From: Desulfomonile tiedjei
GTDB taxonomy: Bacteria; Desulfobacterota; Desulfomonilia; Desulfomonilales; Desulfomonilaceae
DNA: 64,000 nt
Assembly: GCA_016212925.1 (NCBI GenBank)
Contig: JACRDF010000010.1
Span: 186,001 to 250,000, forward strand
Direction: 5' to 3'
Made by a program: the position numbers and the translations under genes. The notes beneath the pieces are model-generated. The model did not search any database. It was not told the DNA's origin and saw nothing but the letters and a program-made list of their open reading frames with translations. Within the stretch, counting starts at the first letter, position 1. The number at the start of each line of letters is the position of its first letter. Below are positions 32,981 through 40,583 of this stretch, piece by piece.

Positions 32981-34342
32981 TCACTTCACCACCATGATGC
33001 GTGCCCAACACGGCCACACGGCATTTACTGTCGCATGTCCGTTAGATACGGGGAAGGCTTCTCCCGGATTTAGCAGGTCAATCAACCGGGTGCCACGGCA
33101 CGCTGGAATGTCCAGTTTGAAACGCGCGGGTTTTTCAGATGCATTGACCAAAACAACCACGTGCTCGTCTGCTGTTTGTCTAGCAAACGCAAACTGTTCA
33201 TGCCTGATAGATAGTTGTCGATAATTGCCATACGTGAGCGCTTGAGAGCTGCGGCGAATCTTGGCCAACCTGGCGATGACTCGGACCAAATCAGGGTGTG
33301 GGCTGGTTTGGGACAGGGTTGCGAGGTCGAGATGCGGGCGCAAGGCCCTGTCGTCTCCGTTCGTCCGCTTTGCCTCCAGACCCCACTCGCTGCCGTAGTA
33401 GATCGAAGGAACGCCCGGCATGGTGAAGAGCAGGCAATAGAGCGTGTACAGGTGCGCCGGATTCGTGAGGTTGCCGGCAACCCGGTTGACATCGTGATTG
33501 TCGGCAAAGTTGTATAGCGGCACATCGCAATACAGCCCGCCATCGCCAAATTGGCGGTTCAATGCGTACGCGATTTCAAAGTAATTTCGGTCTACATGGC
33601 TGGAATAAAGCCCTTTGTAGCACTCGTAATTGGTGACCGAGTCGAGAGTCTCCGAGTTGGCCCACTTTCGGTAATTGCCGTGGACAACTTCGCCCATTAA
33701 CCAGAAGTCGGGTCGGATGCTTCGGCAAAGGGACCCAAGCTCTTGCAAGAAACTCATGTCAATGCAATCTGCCGCGTCCAACCGGAAACCATCGGGGCTG
33801 AATTCGTGCAGCCACATCTTCACTGCCTGGAAAAGATGCGCCTTTACCGCGGGATTGAGCAAGTTCAGTTTCACCAGGTCATAATGACCGTCCCAACTCG
33901 TGTAAGTAAACGGGTCGTCAAACGGGCTTCGCTTTTCAAAGTTGAGCCCCTGAAACCAGTCACAGTACGCCGAACGCTCGTTATTTTGTCGCACATCACG
34001 AAAGGCCCAGAAATCTCTTCCAACGTGATTGAACACCGCATCGAGTACCACCCGGATGCCGTTTTGATGCAGAGCGGCAATAACCTCTTTCAGAGTCTGA
34101 TTGGATCCCAGGCGGCGGTCAACCTGAAAATAATCTGCTGTGTCGTAACCGTGCACACTTGATTCAAATACCGGGCCCAACCATACAGCGTTCACGCCTA
34201 GATTCTGCAAGTGGTTAATCCAGCCGTATAGCTGCTCCAGCCGCGGAACGACGGGGGAGTTGAAATCGTTGCGTCGCGGAGCACCACAGAGCCCTGGCGG
34301 ATAAATGTGGTAAAAGACTGAATCAAGAGCCCAGTGTTTCAT
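32981..34342 (-). CDS. Alpha-amylase-family (GH13) glycoside hydrolase
   Basis: A 453-residue GH13 enzyme acting on alpha-1,4-glucans or maltodextrins. Four conserved regions are visible: DAVFNHVG (101-108), GFRLDAAD with nucleophile D189, LMGEVVHG with acid/base E218, and FADNHDV with D284. No signal peptide, so it is probably cytoplasmic (neopullulanase/maltodextrin glucosidase style) although the usual N-terminal beta domain of those enzymes is absent. A C-terminal beta-sandwich begins near residue 385. The gene lies 40 bases past a perfect palindromic operator and next to its TetR regulator, so expression is probably repressor-controlled. Confidence 0.92.
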   Translation of the reverse strand: MKHWALDSVFYHIYPPGLCGAPRRNDFNSPVVPRLEQLYGWINHLQNLGVNAVWLGPVFESSVHGYDTADYFQVDRRLGSNQTLKEVIAALHQNGIRVVLDAVFNHVGRDFWAFRDVRQNNERSAYCDWFQGLNFEKRSPFDDPFTYTSWDGHYDLVKLNLLNPAVKAHLFQAVKMWLHEFSPDGFRLDAADCIDMSFLQELGSLCRSIRPDFWLMGEVVHGNYRKWANSETLDSVTNYECYKGLYSSHVDRNYFEIAYALNRQFGDGGLYCDVPLYNFADNHDVNRVAGNLTNPAHLYTLYCLLFTMPGVPSIYYGSEWGLEAKRTNGDDRALRPHLDLATLSQTSPHPDLVRVIARLAKIRRSSQALTYGNYRQLSIRHEQFAFARQTADEHVVVLVNASEKPARFKLDIPACRGTRLIDLLNPGEAFPVSNGHATVNAVWPCWARIMVVK

Positions 34343-34380
34343 GAGAAATCCTCCGAAGTGATGTGCACAGTCATCAGTCT

Positions 34381-34400
34381 GCTATACCGATCGGTATAGC
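34381..34400. promoter_or_regulatory. Perfect 20-bp operator in front of the GH13 gene
   Basis: GCTATACCGATCGGTATAGC, a perfect palindrome, lies between the tetR stop and the GH13 start. On the minus strand TTGCCC-18 bases-TATAGC places the right arm on the -10 box. A slightly imperfect copy, TATACCAATCGGTATA, lies at 35035-35050 in front of tetR. Confidence 0.8.
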
Positions 34401-34424
34401 CACAGGGCAAAAAAAAAGACGCCG

Positions 34425-34991
34425 TCAGGAAAAGATGCCGTGCATGTACTGATGAACCGCTTTGTACACAAGTTGGTCATTCAACTCGATATACCCGTTG
34501 AGCGACAAGCCGATATAGGTATTTATCATCCCCAGGAAGGTAGCGGCATACGCTCGATGGCGCCCTTTCATGTTGCCGTGGTCGTTCGCGGCCTGAATAA
34601 AGAGTTTCTCTAAAAGCCGCTGTTGCCTCCCGGCCAAGCGGGCCATGGCCTTGAACTCATCGCTGTCCGGCGGGGCAAACCATGTAGACAGCAGCATCCG
34701 GTAAAACAGCCCGTGTTCTTTTGCATAGTGGAAGTACGTCGCGGTGATTCGGTTGAGGGTAAAAGGCAAATCGCGGTGATAATCGGCCGCCTCTTCCACG
34801 GATCGGTACAGGACGGCAAGATGTTCTTCCAGCAGCGTGTTCAGCAGCCCACGCTTGCTCCCGAAGTAATGGTACAGGGTGGGCTTCGTGATGCCGGCTT
34901 CATCCACTATTTCCTGCACACCGACCGCCTCGTATCCGCGAGCGGCGAACAGGTGCAATGCGTGCTCTAATATGTTGGAACGATTGTCCAT
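34425..34991 (-). CDS. TetR-family regulator of the GH13 gene
   Basis: A 188-residue TetR-type repressor. The N-terminal helix-turn-helix reads ILEHALHLFAARGYEAVGVQ then EIVDEAGITKPTLYHYFGSK. The C-terminal helical domain resembles the common TetR_C small-ligand domain, with no clear effector. Palindromes of the same sequence flank the gene, one in its own promoter and one in front of GH13, so it most likely represses both. The gene starts at ATG 34991; a weak GGTAAA-type site precedes it. Confidence 0.9.
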   Translation of the reverse strand: MDNRSNILEHALHLFAARGYEAVGVQEIVDEAGITKPTLYHYFGSKRGLLNTLLEEHLAVLYRSVEEAADYHRDLPFTLNRITATYFHYAKEHGLFYRMLLSTWFAPPDSDEFKAMARLAGRQQRLLEKLFIQAANDHGNMKGRHRAYAATFLGMINTYIGLSLNGYIELNDQLVYKAVHQYMHGIFS

Positions 34992-35032
34992 TTTACCGGT
35001 TTACCTCATAAAGTTCCCATCATCCTTGGGTC

Positions 35033-35061
35033 AGTATACCAATCGGTATAGAGACTGTCAA
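35033..35061 (-). promoter_or_regulatory. tetR promoter with embedded operator
   Basis: On the minus strand: TTGACA (35056-35061), exactly 17 bases, TATACT (35033-35038). The operator TATACCAATCGGTATA (35035-35050) fills the spacer and overlaps the -10 box. Confidence 0.8.
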
Positions 35062-35113
35062 GCCAATCCGCAGCGTGGCAACTGACTTCAATCCCTGGCC
35101 TTTCCGCCCAAGC

Positions 35114-35143
35114 TTGACGTGAGCCTTGAACAGGGCTGATAAT
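35114..35143 (+). promoter_or_regulatory. Promoter of the second mazE-like gene
   Basis: TTGACG (35114-35119), 18 bases, GATAAT (35138-35143), followed by TGCAATTCCA in the place of the dyad seen at the first mazE. The match with 30516-30554 shows that promoter and gene were duplicated together. Confidence 0.6.
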
Positions 35144-35174
35144 GCAATTCCATTTCAGCCGGAAGGATCATTTT

Positions 35175-35411
35175 ATGAGAACCCGTTTGATTCGAATCGG
35201 GAATTCGCGAGGTGTACTGCTGCCCGAGTCTTTGATTGCCCAAGCCGGTTTGGGCGATGAAGTGGAGCTGCAAGTGCGGGACGGGGCCATCATTCTCGAA
35301 CCTGCAACCGGATCGGCAGGGGGGGCCGAGCAGATGCCTGAGACAGATGACGATCTGTTACTCGATTTTCCTGCTTCCACCCATTTTGATGAGAAAGAAT
35401 GGGAGTGGTGA
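35175..35411 (+). CDS. MazE-like antitoxin paralogue without a MazF partner
   Basis: A 78-residue AbrB-fold protein, MRTRLIRIGNSRGVLLPESL then IAQAGLGDEVELQVRDGAII, clearly paralogous to the mazE product at 30577 and sharing the C-terminal motif FDEKEWEW. GGAAGG precedes the start. The similarity extends from the promoter to the last codons, but directly after the stop the sequences diverge and, instead of mazF, a DUF433 gene follows 50 bases on. It could bind the first MazF, regulate its own operon, or be decaying. Confidence 0.85.
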   Translation: MRTRLIRIGNSRGVLLPESLIAQAGLGDEVELQVRDGAIILEPATGSAGGAEQMPETDDDLLLDFPASTHFDEKEWEW

Positions 35412-35461
35412 TAGGTCCGCATGCGTGGATGTGCTATAAGAAAAGCAGGAGGCATTTAGCG

Positions 35462-35692
35462 ATGAAACTGGACCGAGTCACCATAGATCCCGCTCGCATG
35501 AACGGCCAGCCCTGCGTACGGAACATGCGCCTGACAGTTCGTCGCGTCGTAGAATTGGCAACTACCTACCCCAATCGCGACGAGTTACGTCAGGAATACC
35601 CGGAACTCGAAGATGAGGATGTCCGGCAAGCCCTCCTCTATGCGGCTAGGTATCTTGATGACCGACGTTGTGTTACGATCGGCACACATTAG
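35462..35692 (+). CDS. DUF433 protein (antitoxin-like)
   Basis: A 76-residue DUF433 protein: VTIDPARMNGQPCVRNMRLT followed by VRRVVELATTYPNRDELRQE and EYPELEDEDVRQALLYAARY. The family is a winged-helix-like antitoxin group that normally precedes a DUF5615 PIN-fold toxin. No DUF5615 gene is present; the following 115-residue protein is different. Start at ATG 35462 has GGAGG nine bases upstream and replaces a longer frame from 35399. It probably belongs to an operon with the mazE paralogue. Confidence 0.82.
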   Translation: MKLDRVTIDPARMNGQPCVRNMRLTVRRVVELATTYPNRDELRQEYPELEDEDVRQALLYAARYLDDRRCVTIGTH

Positions 35693-35711
35693 TTTCGTGG
35701 GCCTTTAACAT

Positions 35712-36059
35712 ATGAGAAACAGCATAAATCTTATGGGCTTACTTTCGCAGGCAGGCAACCGAGACGAGCAGGGCACTTCGTTTGCTTTGCTTTGTCTAGG
35801 CATCATCGAGTCACTCACTGGCGGGCTAATAAGCTCAAACGATGCGCTTCGGCTATTCTTTAATGCTGAGAATTGTCTGTTTGTGCGAAAGAGCTTGAGG
35901 GAAAAAGTCGCCGATCAGATCATGAGTCACGGAGTTCAACTCCCGGACCTATTTGACACTCTTCCCGTGGAAGAGGCTCAACAAGAGTTCCAGCGTGAAC
36001 TGGCAAAGATGCGCTCTCTATGCCTGAAACTTCTTGAGGGAAAGCGAATCGCGGCCTAA
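35712..36059 (+). CDS. Unrecognised 115-residue protein after DUF433
   Basis: An ATG-started frame of 115 codons, 19 bases after the DUF433 stop and on the same strand. The product is mostly helical by composition, with a central FALLCLGIIESLTGGLISSN and a C-terminal amphipathic segment ending in ELAKMRSLCLKLLEGKRIAA. No family is recognised. Position suggests the toxin slot or an accessory of the antitoxin-like operon. The ribosome site is weak (TTTAACAT before ATG), so the coding call rests on operon position and protein-like composition. Confidence 0.55.
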   Translation: MRNSINLMGLLSQAGNRDEQGTSFALLCLGIIESLTGGLISSNDALRLFFNAENCLFVRKSLREKVADQIMSHGVQLPDLFDTLPVEEAQQEFQRELAKMRSLCLKLLEGKRIAA

Positions 36060-36503
36060 CTAGACGGATCGGATTCGCGTAGGGGCTTCCGCCCTCTTGC
36101 GTAGGGGCACGGCGTGCCGTGCCCAAGTGACGCACCGCTATTCTCAAGGCGCTTGACCGTACCCGGTGAACCCCCGTTTCCGCTGCCTAGTATGAGTTGA
36201 AATCCTGGAAATGTGTGGAATAACAGCAGATTCTTTCATCTTTTCGCTTGACATCCCGCTACATTTCCTGGGATTATCCGGCTTGGATAGCGAATTAAGG
36301 CGGGGGTGTGCATATCTTACCGTGGACTGCCCATGAATGGCCCAGGTCCATGGGAGGATTGTCCACTTGCCAAAACATCAAGTTCACTAACCAATGACCG
36401 GATCAATCAATGCCACGACATAATTGAGGAATCTGCCTCGCTGCCTCAAGTTGCATTATGAGGCAACGCACTACCACCGCCCACGGGCATTGGATTTGGA
36501 AAC
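36060..36503. other. 444-base gap before the ROCO gene: repeat, hairpin and promoter
   Basis: Contents: a GTAGGGGCACGGCGTGCCGT repeat at 36101-36124; a likely promoter TTGACA (36248-36253), 18 bases, GATTAT (36272-36277); and a hairpin GTGGAC-(2)-CCCATG...CATGGG-(6)-GTCCAC at 36322-36366 between that promoter and the ROCO start. The hairpin would lie in the 5' leader of the ROCO transcript. No coding frame is supported. Confidence 0.5.
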
Positions 36504-39500
36504 ATGAAGAGTAAGCCAAGAGGTAATTTGGGGGAGGCAGAATATCGTATTCGTAAGGCCCTTGAGACTGAATCACTTGATTTGGATTTGGCGGGACTTC
36601 TTTTGACCGAACTGCCCGAATCTATCGGGCAGCTCTCCCACCTCCAAGATCTCAACCTCCAACGGAATGGCCTAACAGAATTCCCTGAATCCTTCGCAAA
36701 CCTCAACAGTCTCCGGCGTCTTGACGCCCAAAGTAATGAGTTCAAGACTTTTCCCGAGGCCATTAGACAACTCAGGCAGCTGCGGACGCTGGTCATCAAC
36801 AGGAACCGACTCACGACTTTGCCCGAATTCATAGGGCAACTCTCGCAACTCGAGTGCCTCTTCGTAGTTAGCACGGATCTTACGAAATTGCCCGAATCTA
36901 TAGGGCAACTCTCAAACCTCCATGAACTGAATGTCTCTTTCAACTCGCTTGCGATTTTGCCCGAATGCATAGGAGGACTCTTACAACTCCAAGTCCTTAA
37001 AGCCAGCCACAATCAGCTGAGCACGTTGCCCGAATGGATCGGAACGTTTTCGCAGCTAGAGGAGCTAGACGTGTCTGGCAACCCGCTTGCGATTTTGCCC
37101 GAATGCATAGGAGGACTCTTACAACTCCAAGTCCTCAAAGCCAGCCACAATCAGTTGAGCATGTTGCCCGAATGGATGGGAAAGCTTTCGCAGCTCAAGG
37201 AGCTAGATGTGTCTGGCAATCAGCTCACCATTTTGCCTGAATCCGTCGGAAAACTCGCACAACTCCAGAAACTTAAAATCTCGAGAAATCAGTTGAGCAC
37301 GTTGCCCGAATGGATCGGAGAGCTTTCCCAGCTCAAGGAGCTAATTGTGCCTGGCAATCAGCTCACCACTTTGCCTGAATCCGTCGGAAAACTCTCGCAA
37401 CTACGCCAACTCTACGTATATAGCAATCAACTCAAGACATTGCCGGAATCCATCGGAAAAATCTCACGGCTTCAGTTACTGGACGCCTCTATGAACCATC
37501 TCAAGACATTGCCGGAGTCCATAGGAAAACTCTGGCGGCTCTGGAATCTCGATCTGACGCAGAACCAACTCAACGACTTGCCTGAATCACTTAAGAGCCT
37601 TGGCTCCCTCGGGAAATTGCACCTTCATGGAAATTCCGAACTGGGTTTGCCGCAGGAACTTCTCGATCTGAGCAGTTCGGACGCGCCTGGGACAGGGTAT
37701 CAGGGAAAGACTAACAGGATTCTCGAGTACTACTTTAGGATGAGGGTCGCTCGGCGTCCGCTCAATGAAGCCAAACTCATTCTGGTGGGTCGCGGAGCCG
37801 CCGGTAAGACCTCGATTGTGAACAGATTAGTCTATGACCGATTTGATGGGCACGAGAGGAAGACGGAAGGTATTCAGATCACCGAATGGAAACTTCCACT
37901 CAACGAGAGCGAAAATGTGCGGCTGAACATTTGGGATTTCGGCGGCCAGGAGATCATGCACGCTACCCACCAGTTCTTCCTCACACAACGCAGCCTTTAC
38001 CTGCTGGTGCTTGATGGTCGCGGAGGGGGGGAGGAGGCAGATGCGGAATACTGGCTCAAGCTTATCGAAAGCTTTGGACGCGACTCGCCCGTAGTCATCG
38101 TGCTGAACAAAATCAAAGAGCATCCCTTTGATATTAACCGTCGTGCGTTTCGACAGAAATTTCCGGCTATCCGCGATTTCATCAGAACAGATTGCGAGGA
38201 TGGGACCGGAATCGAACAACTTTTGAATGCAATTAAGCTTGAGACGGATAGCCTAGAGCATTTGCGCGATGCCTTCCCGGCGAGTTGGTTCCGCATCAAG
38301 GACAGGGTTGGAGGGATGAAAAAGAACTATCTGAGTTTTGACGAATACCGAAAGCTCTGCGCGAGGCTCGGTGAAAAAGATCCCGCCGCTCAGGAATCGC
38401 TTGCATTCTATTTGCACAGTCTCGGAATCGCGTTAAATTACAAGGATGATCCGCGATTGCAGGATATGCACGTGCTGAATCCCCGTTGGGTCACCAGCGG
38501 TCTTTACACTATTCTGAATTCGAATAAGCTAGTGGAACAGAAGGGCGACATTCGCTTGCGTGACATACCAGGTATCCTGACGGCCAGTGAATATCCTGCA
38601 AGAATGCATCTTTTTCTCTTCGATTTGATGAAGAAGTTCGATCTATGCTTCAGCTATCCGGATGACGATGCACATTACCTGATTCCTGAACTGCTTGATA
38701 AACAAGAGCCGGAAGCTTCAGCAGCATTCAAGGCCGAGGAGTGCCTGAATTTTCAATATCATTACCCGGTGTTGCCGGAAGGGCTGCTCCCGCGATTCAT
38801 TGTACGCACCCATGCGGTCAGTGAGGGGCACCCGCGCTGGCGCACGGGAGTGATTCTGAGGTTTGAGGGCAATGTGGCCTTGGTGAAGGCCGACGCGCAA
38901 GACAAGAAGGTCTTCATTTCGGTTTCCGGACCCGTTCCCGGTCGGCGCCGACTGCTGGCAGTCATCCGGTCAGATTGCGAACGAATTCACCGTGATATTA
39001 GTAACCTGAACCCAGAGGCAATGGTTCCTCTGCCGGATTACCCCAATGTAGTCGTATCATATGATCACTTGCTGGTGATGGAAAAGAGAGGCATAAAGAA
39101 ATTTACGCAAGTCGTAGGCAATGAAGTTATCGAACTCGGCGTGGATCAACTCCTGAACGGCGTGGACCTCGATCGGACCGGCAAAAAGGACAGGACGGAG
39201 GGTGAGTTTAGGCAGAGAGTACGATTGTTCTACAGCTATTCGCACAAGGATGAAAGCCTATGCGATCAATTGGAAACGCACCTGAAGATTTTGGAGCGTC
39301 GGGGACTGGTGGAATCCTGGCAAGACAGGAAAATCGAGGCGGGTGACGAGTGGAAGGAGAGGATCGACGAAAACCTGGAGGCCGCGGACATCATTCTACT
39401 GCTGGTCAGCGCCAATTTTATCGCTTCGGACTATTGTTACGAAAAGGAAATGAAACGGGCGCTGGAAAGGGACAAGAATAAAGAGGCGCGAGTGGTTCCC

Positions 39501-39668
39501 ATCATTGTGCGTGATTGCAGCTGGAAGAAATCGCCGTTTGCGAAGCTGCAAGCCTTGCCAAAGAATGGAAAGGCTGTCACCAAATGGCGGGACAAAGATT
39601 CGGCCTGGCGGAATGTTGCCGACGGAATTGAAGAAGTAATCGAGGAGACGAGAAAGAAGCCACAGTAA
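36504..39668 (+). CDS. LRR-Roc-COR-TIR protein (bacterial ROCO family)
   Basis: A 1054-residue multidomain protein. Residues about 27-390: 15-16 leucine-rich repeats of 23 residues (consensus LPESIGKLSQL..L.VS.NQL). About 420-585: Roc GTPase with P-loop GRGAAGKTS (near 428), switch IWDFGGQE (near 478) and a G4 loop reading NKIK (535-538) instead of NKxD. About 590-890: COR dimerisation region (YLSFDEYRKLC, MHVLNPRWVTSGLYTILNSN). About 905-1050: TIR domain (RLFYSYSHKDE, SWQDRKIEAGDEWKERI, LLVSANFIASDYCYEKE) with a Glu in the position of the NADase catalytic residue. No membrane segment. GGAAAC precedes ATG. Roc GTP state and LRR sensing would be expected to control TIR activity, by analogy with NLR-like and bacterial immune proteins. 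Confidence 0.93.
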   Translation: MKSKPRGNLGEAEYRIRKALETESLDLDLAGLLLTELPESIGQLSHLQDLNLQRNGLTEFPESFANLNSLRRLDAQSNEFKTFPEAIRQLRQLRTLVINRNRLTTLPEFIGQLSQLECLFVVSTDLTKLPESIGQLSNLHELNVSFNSLAILPECIGGLLQLQVLKASHNQLSTLPEWIGTFSQLEELDVSGNPLAILPECIGGLLQLQVLKASHNQLSMLPEWMGKLSQLKELDVSGNQLTILPESVGKLAQLQKLKISRNQLSTLPEWIGELSQLKELIVPGNQLTTLPESVGKLSQLRQLYVYSNQLKTLPESIGKISRLQLLDASMNHLKTLPESIGKLWRLWNLDLTQNQLNDLPESLKSLGSLGKLHLHGNSELGLPQELLDLSSSDAPGTGYQGKTNRILEYYFRMRVARRPLNEAKLILVGRGAAGKTSIVNRLVYDRFDGHERKTEGIQITEWKLPLNESENVRLNIWDFGGQEIMHATHQFFLTQRSLYLLVLDGRGGGEEADAEYWLKLIESFGRDSPVVIVLNKIKEHPFDINRRAFRQKFPAIRDFIRTDCEDGTGIEQLLNAIKLETDSLEHLRDAFPASWFRIKDRVGGMKKNYLSFDEYRKLCARLGEKDPAAQESLAFYLHSLGIALNYKDDPRLQDMHVLNPRWVTSGLYTILNSNKLVEQKGDIRLRDIPGILTASEYPARMHLFLFDLMKKFDLCFSYPDDDAHYLIPELLDKQEPEASAAFKAEECLNFQYHYPVLPEGLLPRFIVRTHAVSEGHPRWRTGVILRFEGNVALVKADAQDKKVFISVSGPVPGRRRLLAVIRSDCERIHRDISNLNPEAMVPLPDYPNVVVSYDHLLVMEKRGIKKFTQVVGNEVIELGVDQLLNGVDLDRTGKKDRTEGEFRQRVRLFYSYSHKDESLCDQLETHLKILERRGLVESWQDRKIEAGDEWKERIDENLEAADIILLLVSANFIASDYCYEKEMKRALERDKNKEARVVPIIVRDCSWKKSPFAKLQALPKNGKAVTKWRDKDSAWRNVADGIEEVIEETRKKPQ

Positions 39669-39703
39669 CGGCGCAAAAGCGATAGCCTTCCTTTTGGTGA
39701 TTC

Positions 39704-40327
39704 ATGACATTTCAGACATGGATAGCTTTCGCTGTTGCCGCGGGGATTGTTCTGGTTATCCCGGGCCCGACGATCATCGCTGTGATAAGCCATTCTCTGG
39801 CACATGGGCGCAGAGCGGTGGTTCCGCTTGTCGTTGGCGTCACCGTCGGGGATTTTACAGCCATGACGCTTTCTCTTGCAGGGCTTGGCGCTGTTATGGC
39901 CGCGTCCGCCACACTTTTTTCCATACTGAAGATACTGGGCGCTCTATACCTGATGTACCTCGGGGTTAAGCTCTGGCGAGCGAACCCTGATATAGAAGCG
40001 CCTAGTCGCGAAGTTCAGACAGCTTCCGGCAGATCCCTGCTTACCAATTTGTTTGTCATCACCGCGCTGAACCCGAAGAGCATAGCTTTCTTCATCGCGT
40101 TTTTGCCTCAATTTGTGGTCCCTTCGGCAGAAGCTCTGCCACAGCTGCTGCTGTTGGGTGGGACGTTTCTCGTTCTTGCGGCATTGAATGCCACCCTCTA
40201 TGCGCTCTTTGCCGGCCATCTCCGGGAGAAGGTGAGAAGCTCGAAAACACGACGCTGGTTCAATCGCTGCGGTGGAACTGCACTGATCGGCGCAAGTTTG
40301 GTTACAGCAGCCATGCGGCGATCTTGA
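39704..40327 (+). CDS. LysE/RhtB-family amino-acid exporter
   Basis: A 207-residue inner-membrane exporter with about six helices. Conserved opening AAGIVLVIPGPTIIAVISHS (the PGP motif), GDFTAMTLSLAGLG, LKILGALYLMYLGVKLWR and the FVITALNPKSIAFFIAFLPQ segment are all standard. It exports amino acids or homoserine-lactone-like compounds; substrate unknown. It starts 36 bases after the ROCO stop on the same strand, though there is no reason to link their functions. A repeat element follows directly. Confidence 0.93.
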   Translation: MTFQTWIAFAVAAGIVLVIPGPTIIAVISHSLAHGRRAVVPLVVGVTVGDFTAMTLSLAGLGAVMAASATLFSILKILGALYLMYLGVKLWRANPDIEAPSREVQTASGRSLLTNLFVITALNPKSIAFFIAFLPQFVVPSAEALPQLLLLGGTFLVLAALNATLYALFAGHLREKVRSSKTRRWFNRCGGTALIGASLVTAAMRRS

Positions 40328-40342
40328 TCAAACGAGGAAATT

Positions 40343-40512
40343 GCGGGGAGGACCTTTTTGTAAAAAGGTTCCTCCCCGCACCCCTCTCCAAAAACTTTTA
40401 TATTCTGCTCACTTGGTGGCTTCCGCTGATAGCGGAAACTACCAAGTGGGCAATATGGAGTTTTCTCGAAGAGGGCACGCTGGAAACCTTTTTACACAAA
40501 AAGTTTCCCCCG
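40343..40512. repeat. Modular palindrome repeat (family B), two-armed member
   Basis: Left: GCGGGGAGGACC-TTTTT-GTAAAAAGGTTCCTCCCCGC hairpin (40343-40379). Then CCCCTCTCCAAAAAC, then a central palindrome CACTTGGTGGCTTCCGC and its partner GCGGAAACTACCAAGTG, then a mirrored AATATGGAG..AGAGGG and a decayed second CTTTTT/AAAAAG hairpin ending near 40512. Relatives lie at 42811, 52364, 55726 and 58687. Confidence 0.75.
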
Positions 40513-40583
40513 AAAAACTCCTGTTTGAAAACAGACTCGTATCATTCCTCAAAGATCGTCACAGAACGGAAAGGACCAGTGCC

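Noticed and set aside
34400-34420. Intrinsic terminator at the tetR 3' end (A9 run on the plus strand)
   Set aside because: The T-run exists on the minus strand but the preceding GAC-GGC-GTC stem is only three base pairs.
40341-40583. N-terminal extension of the GNAT frame
   Set aside because: Translated family B repeat text; the ribosome site is at 40584.
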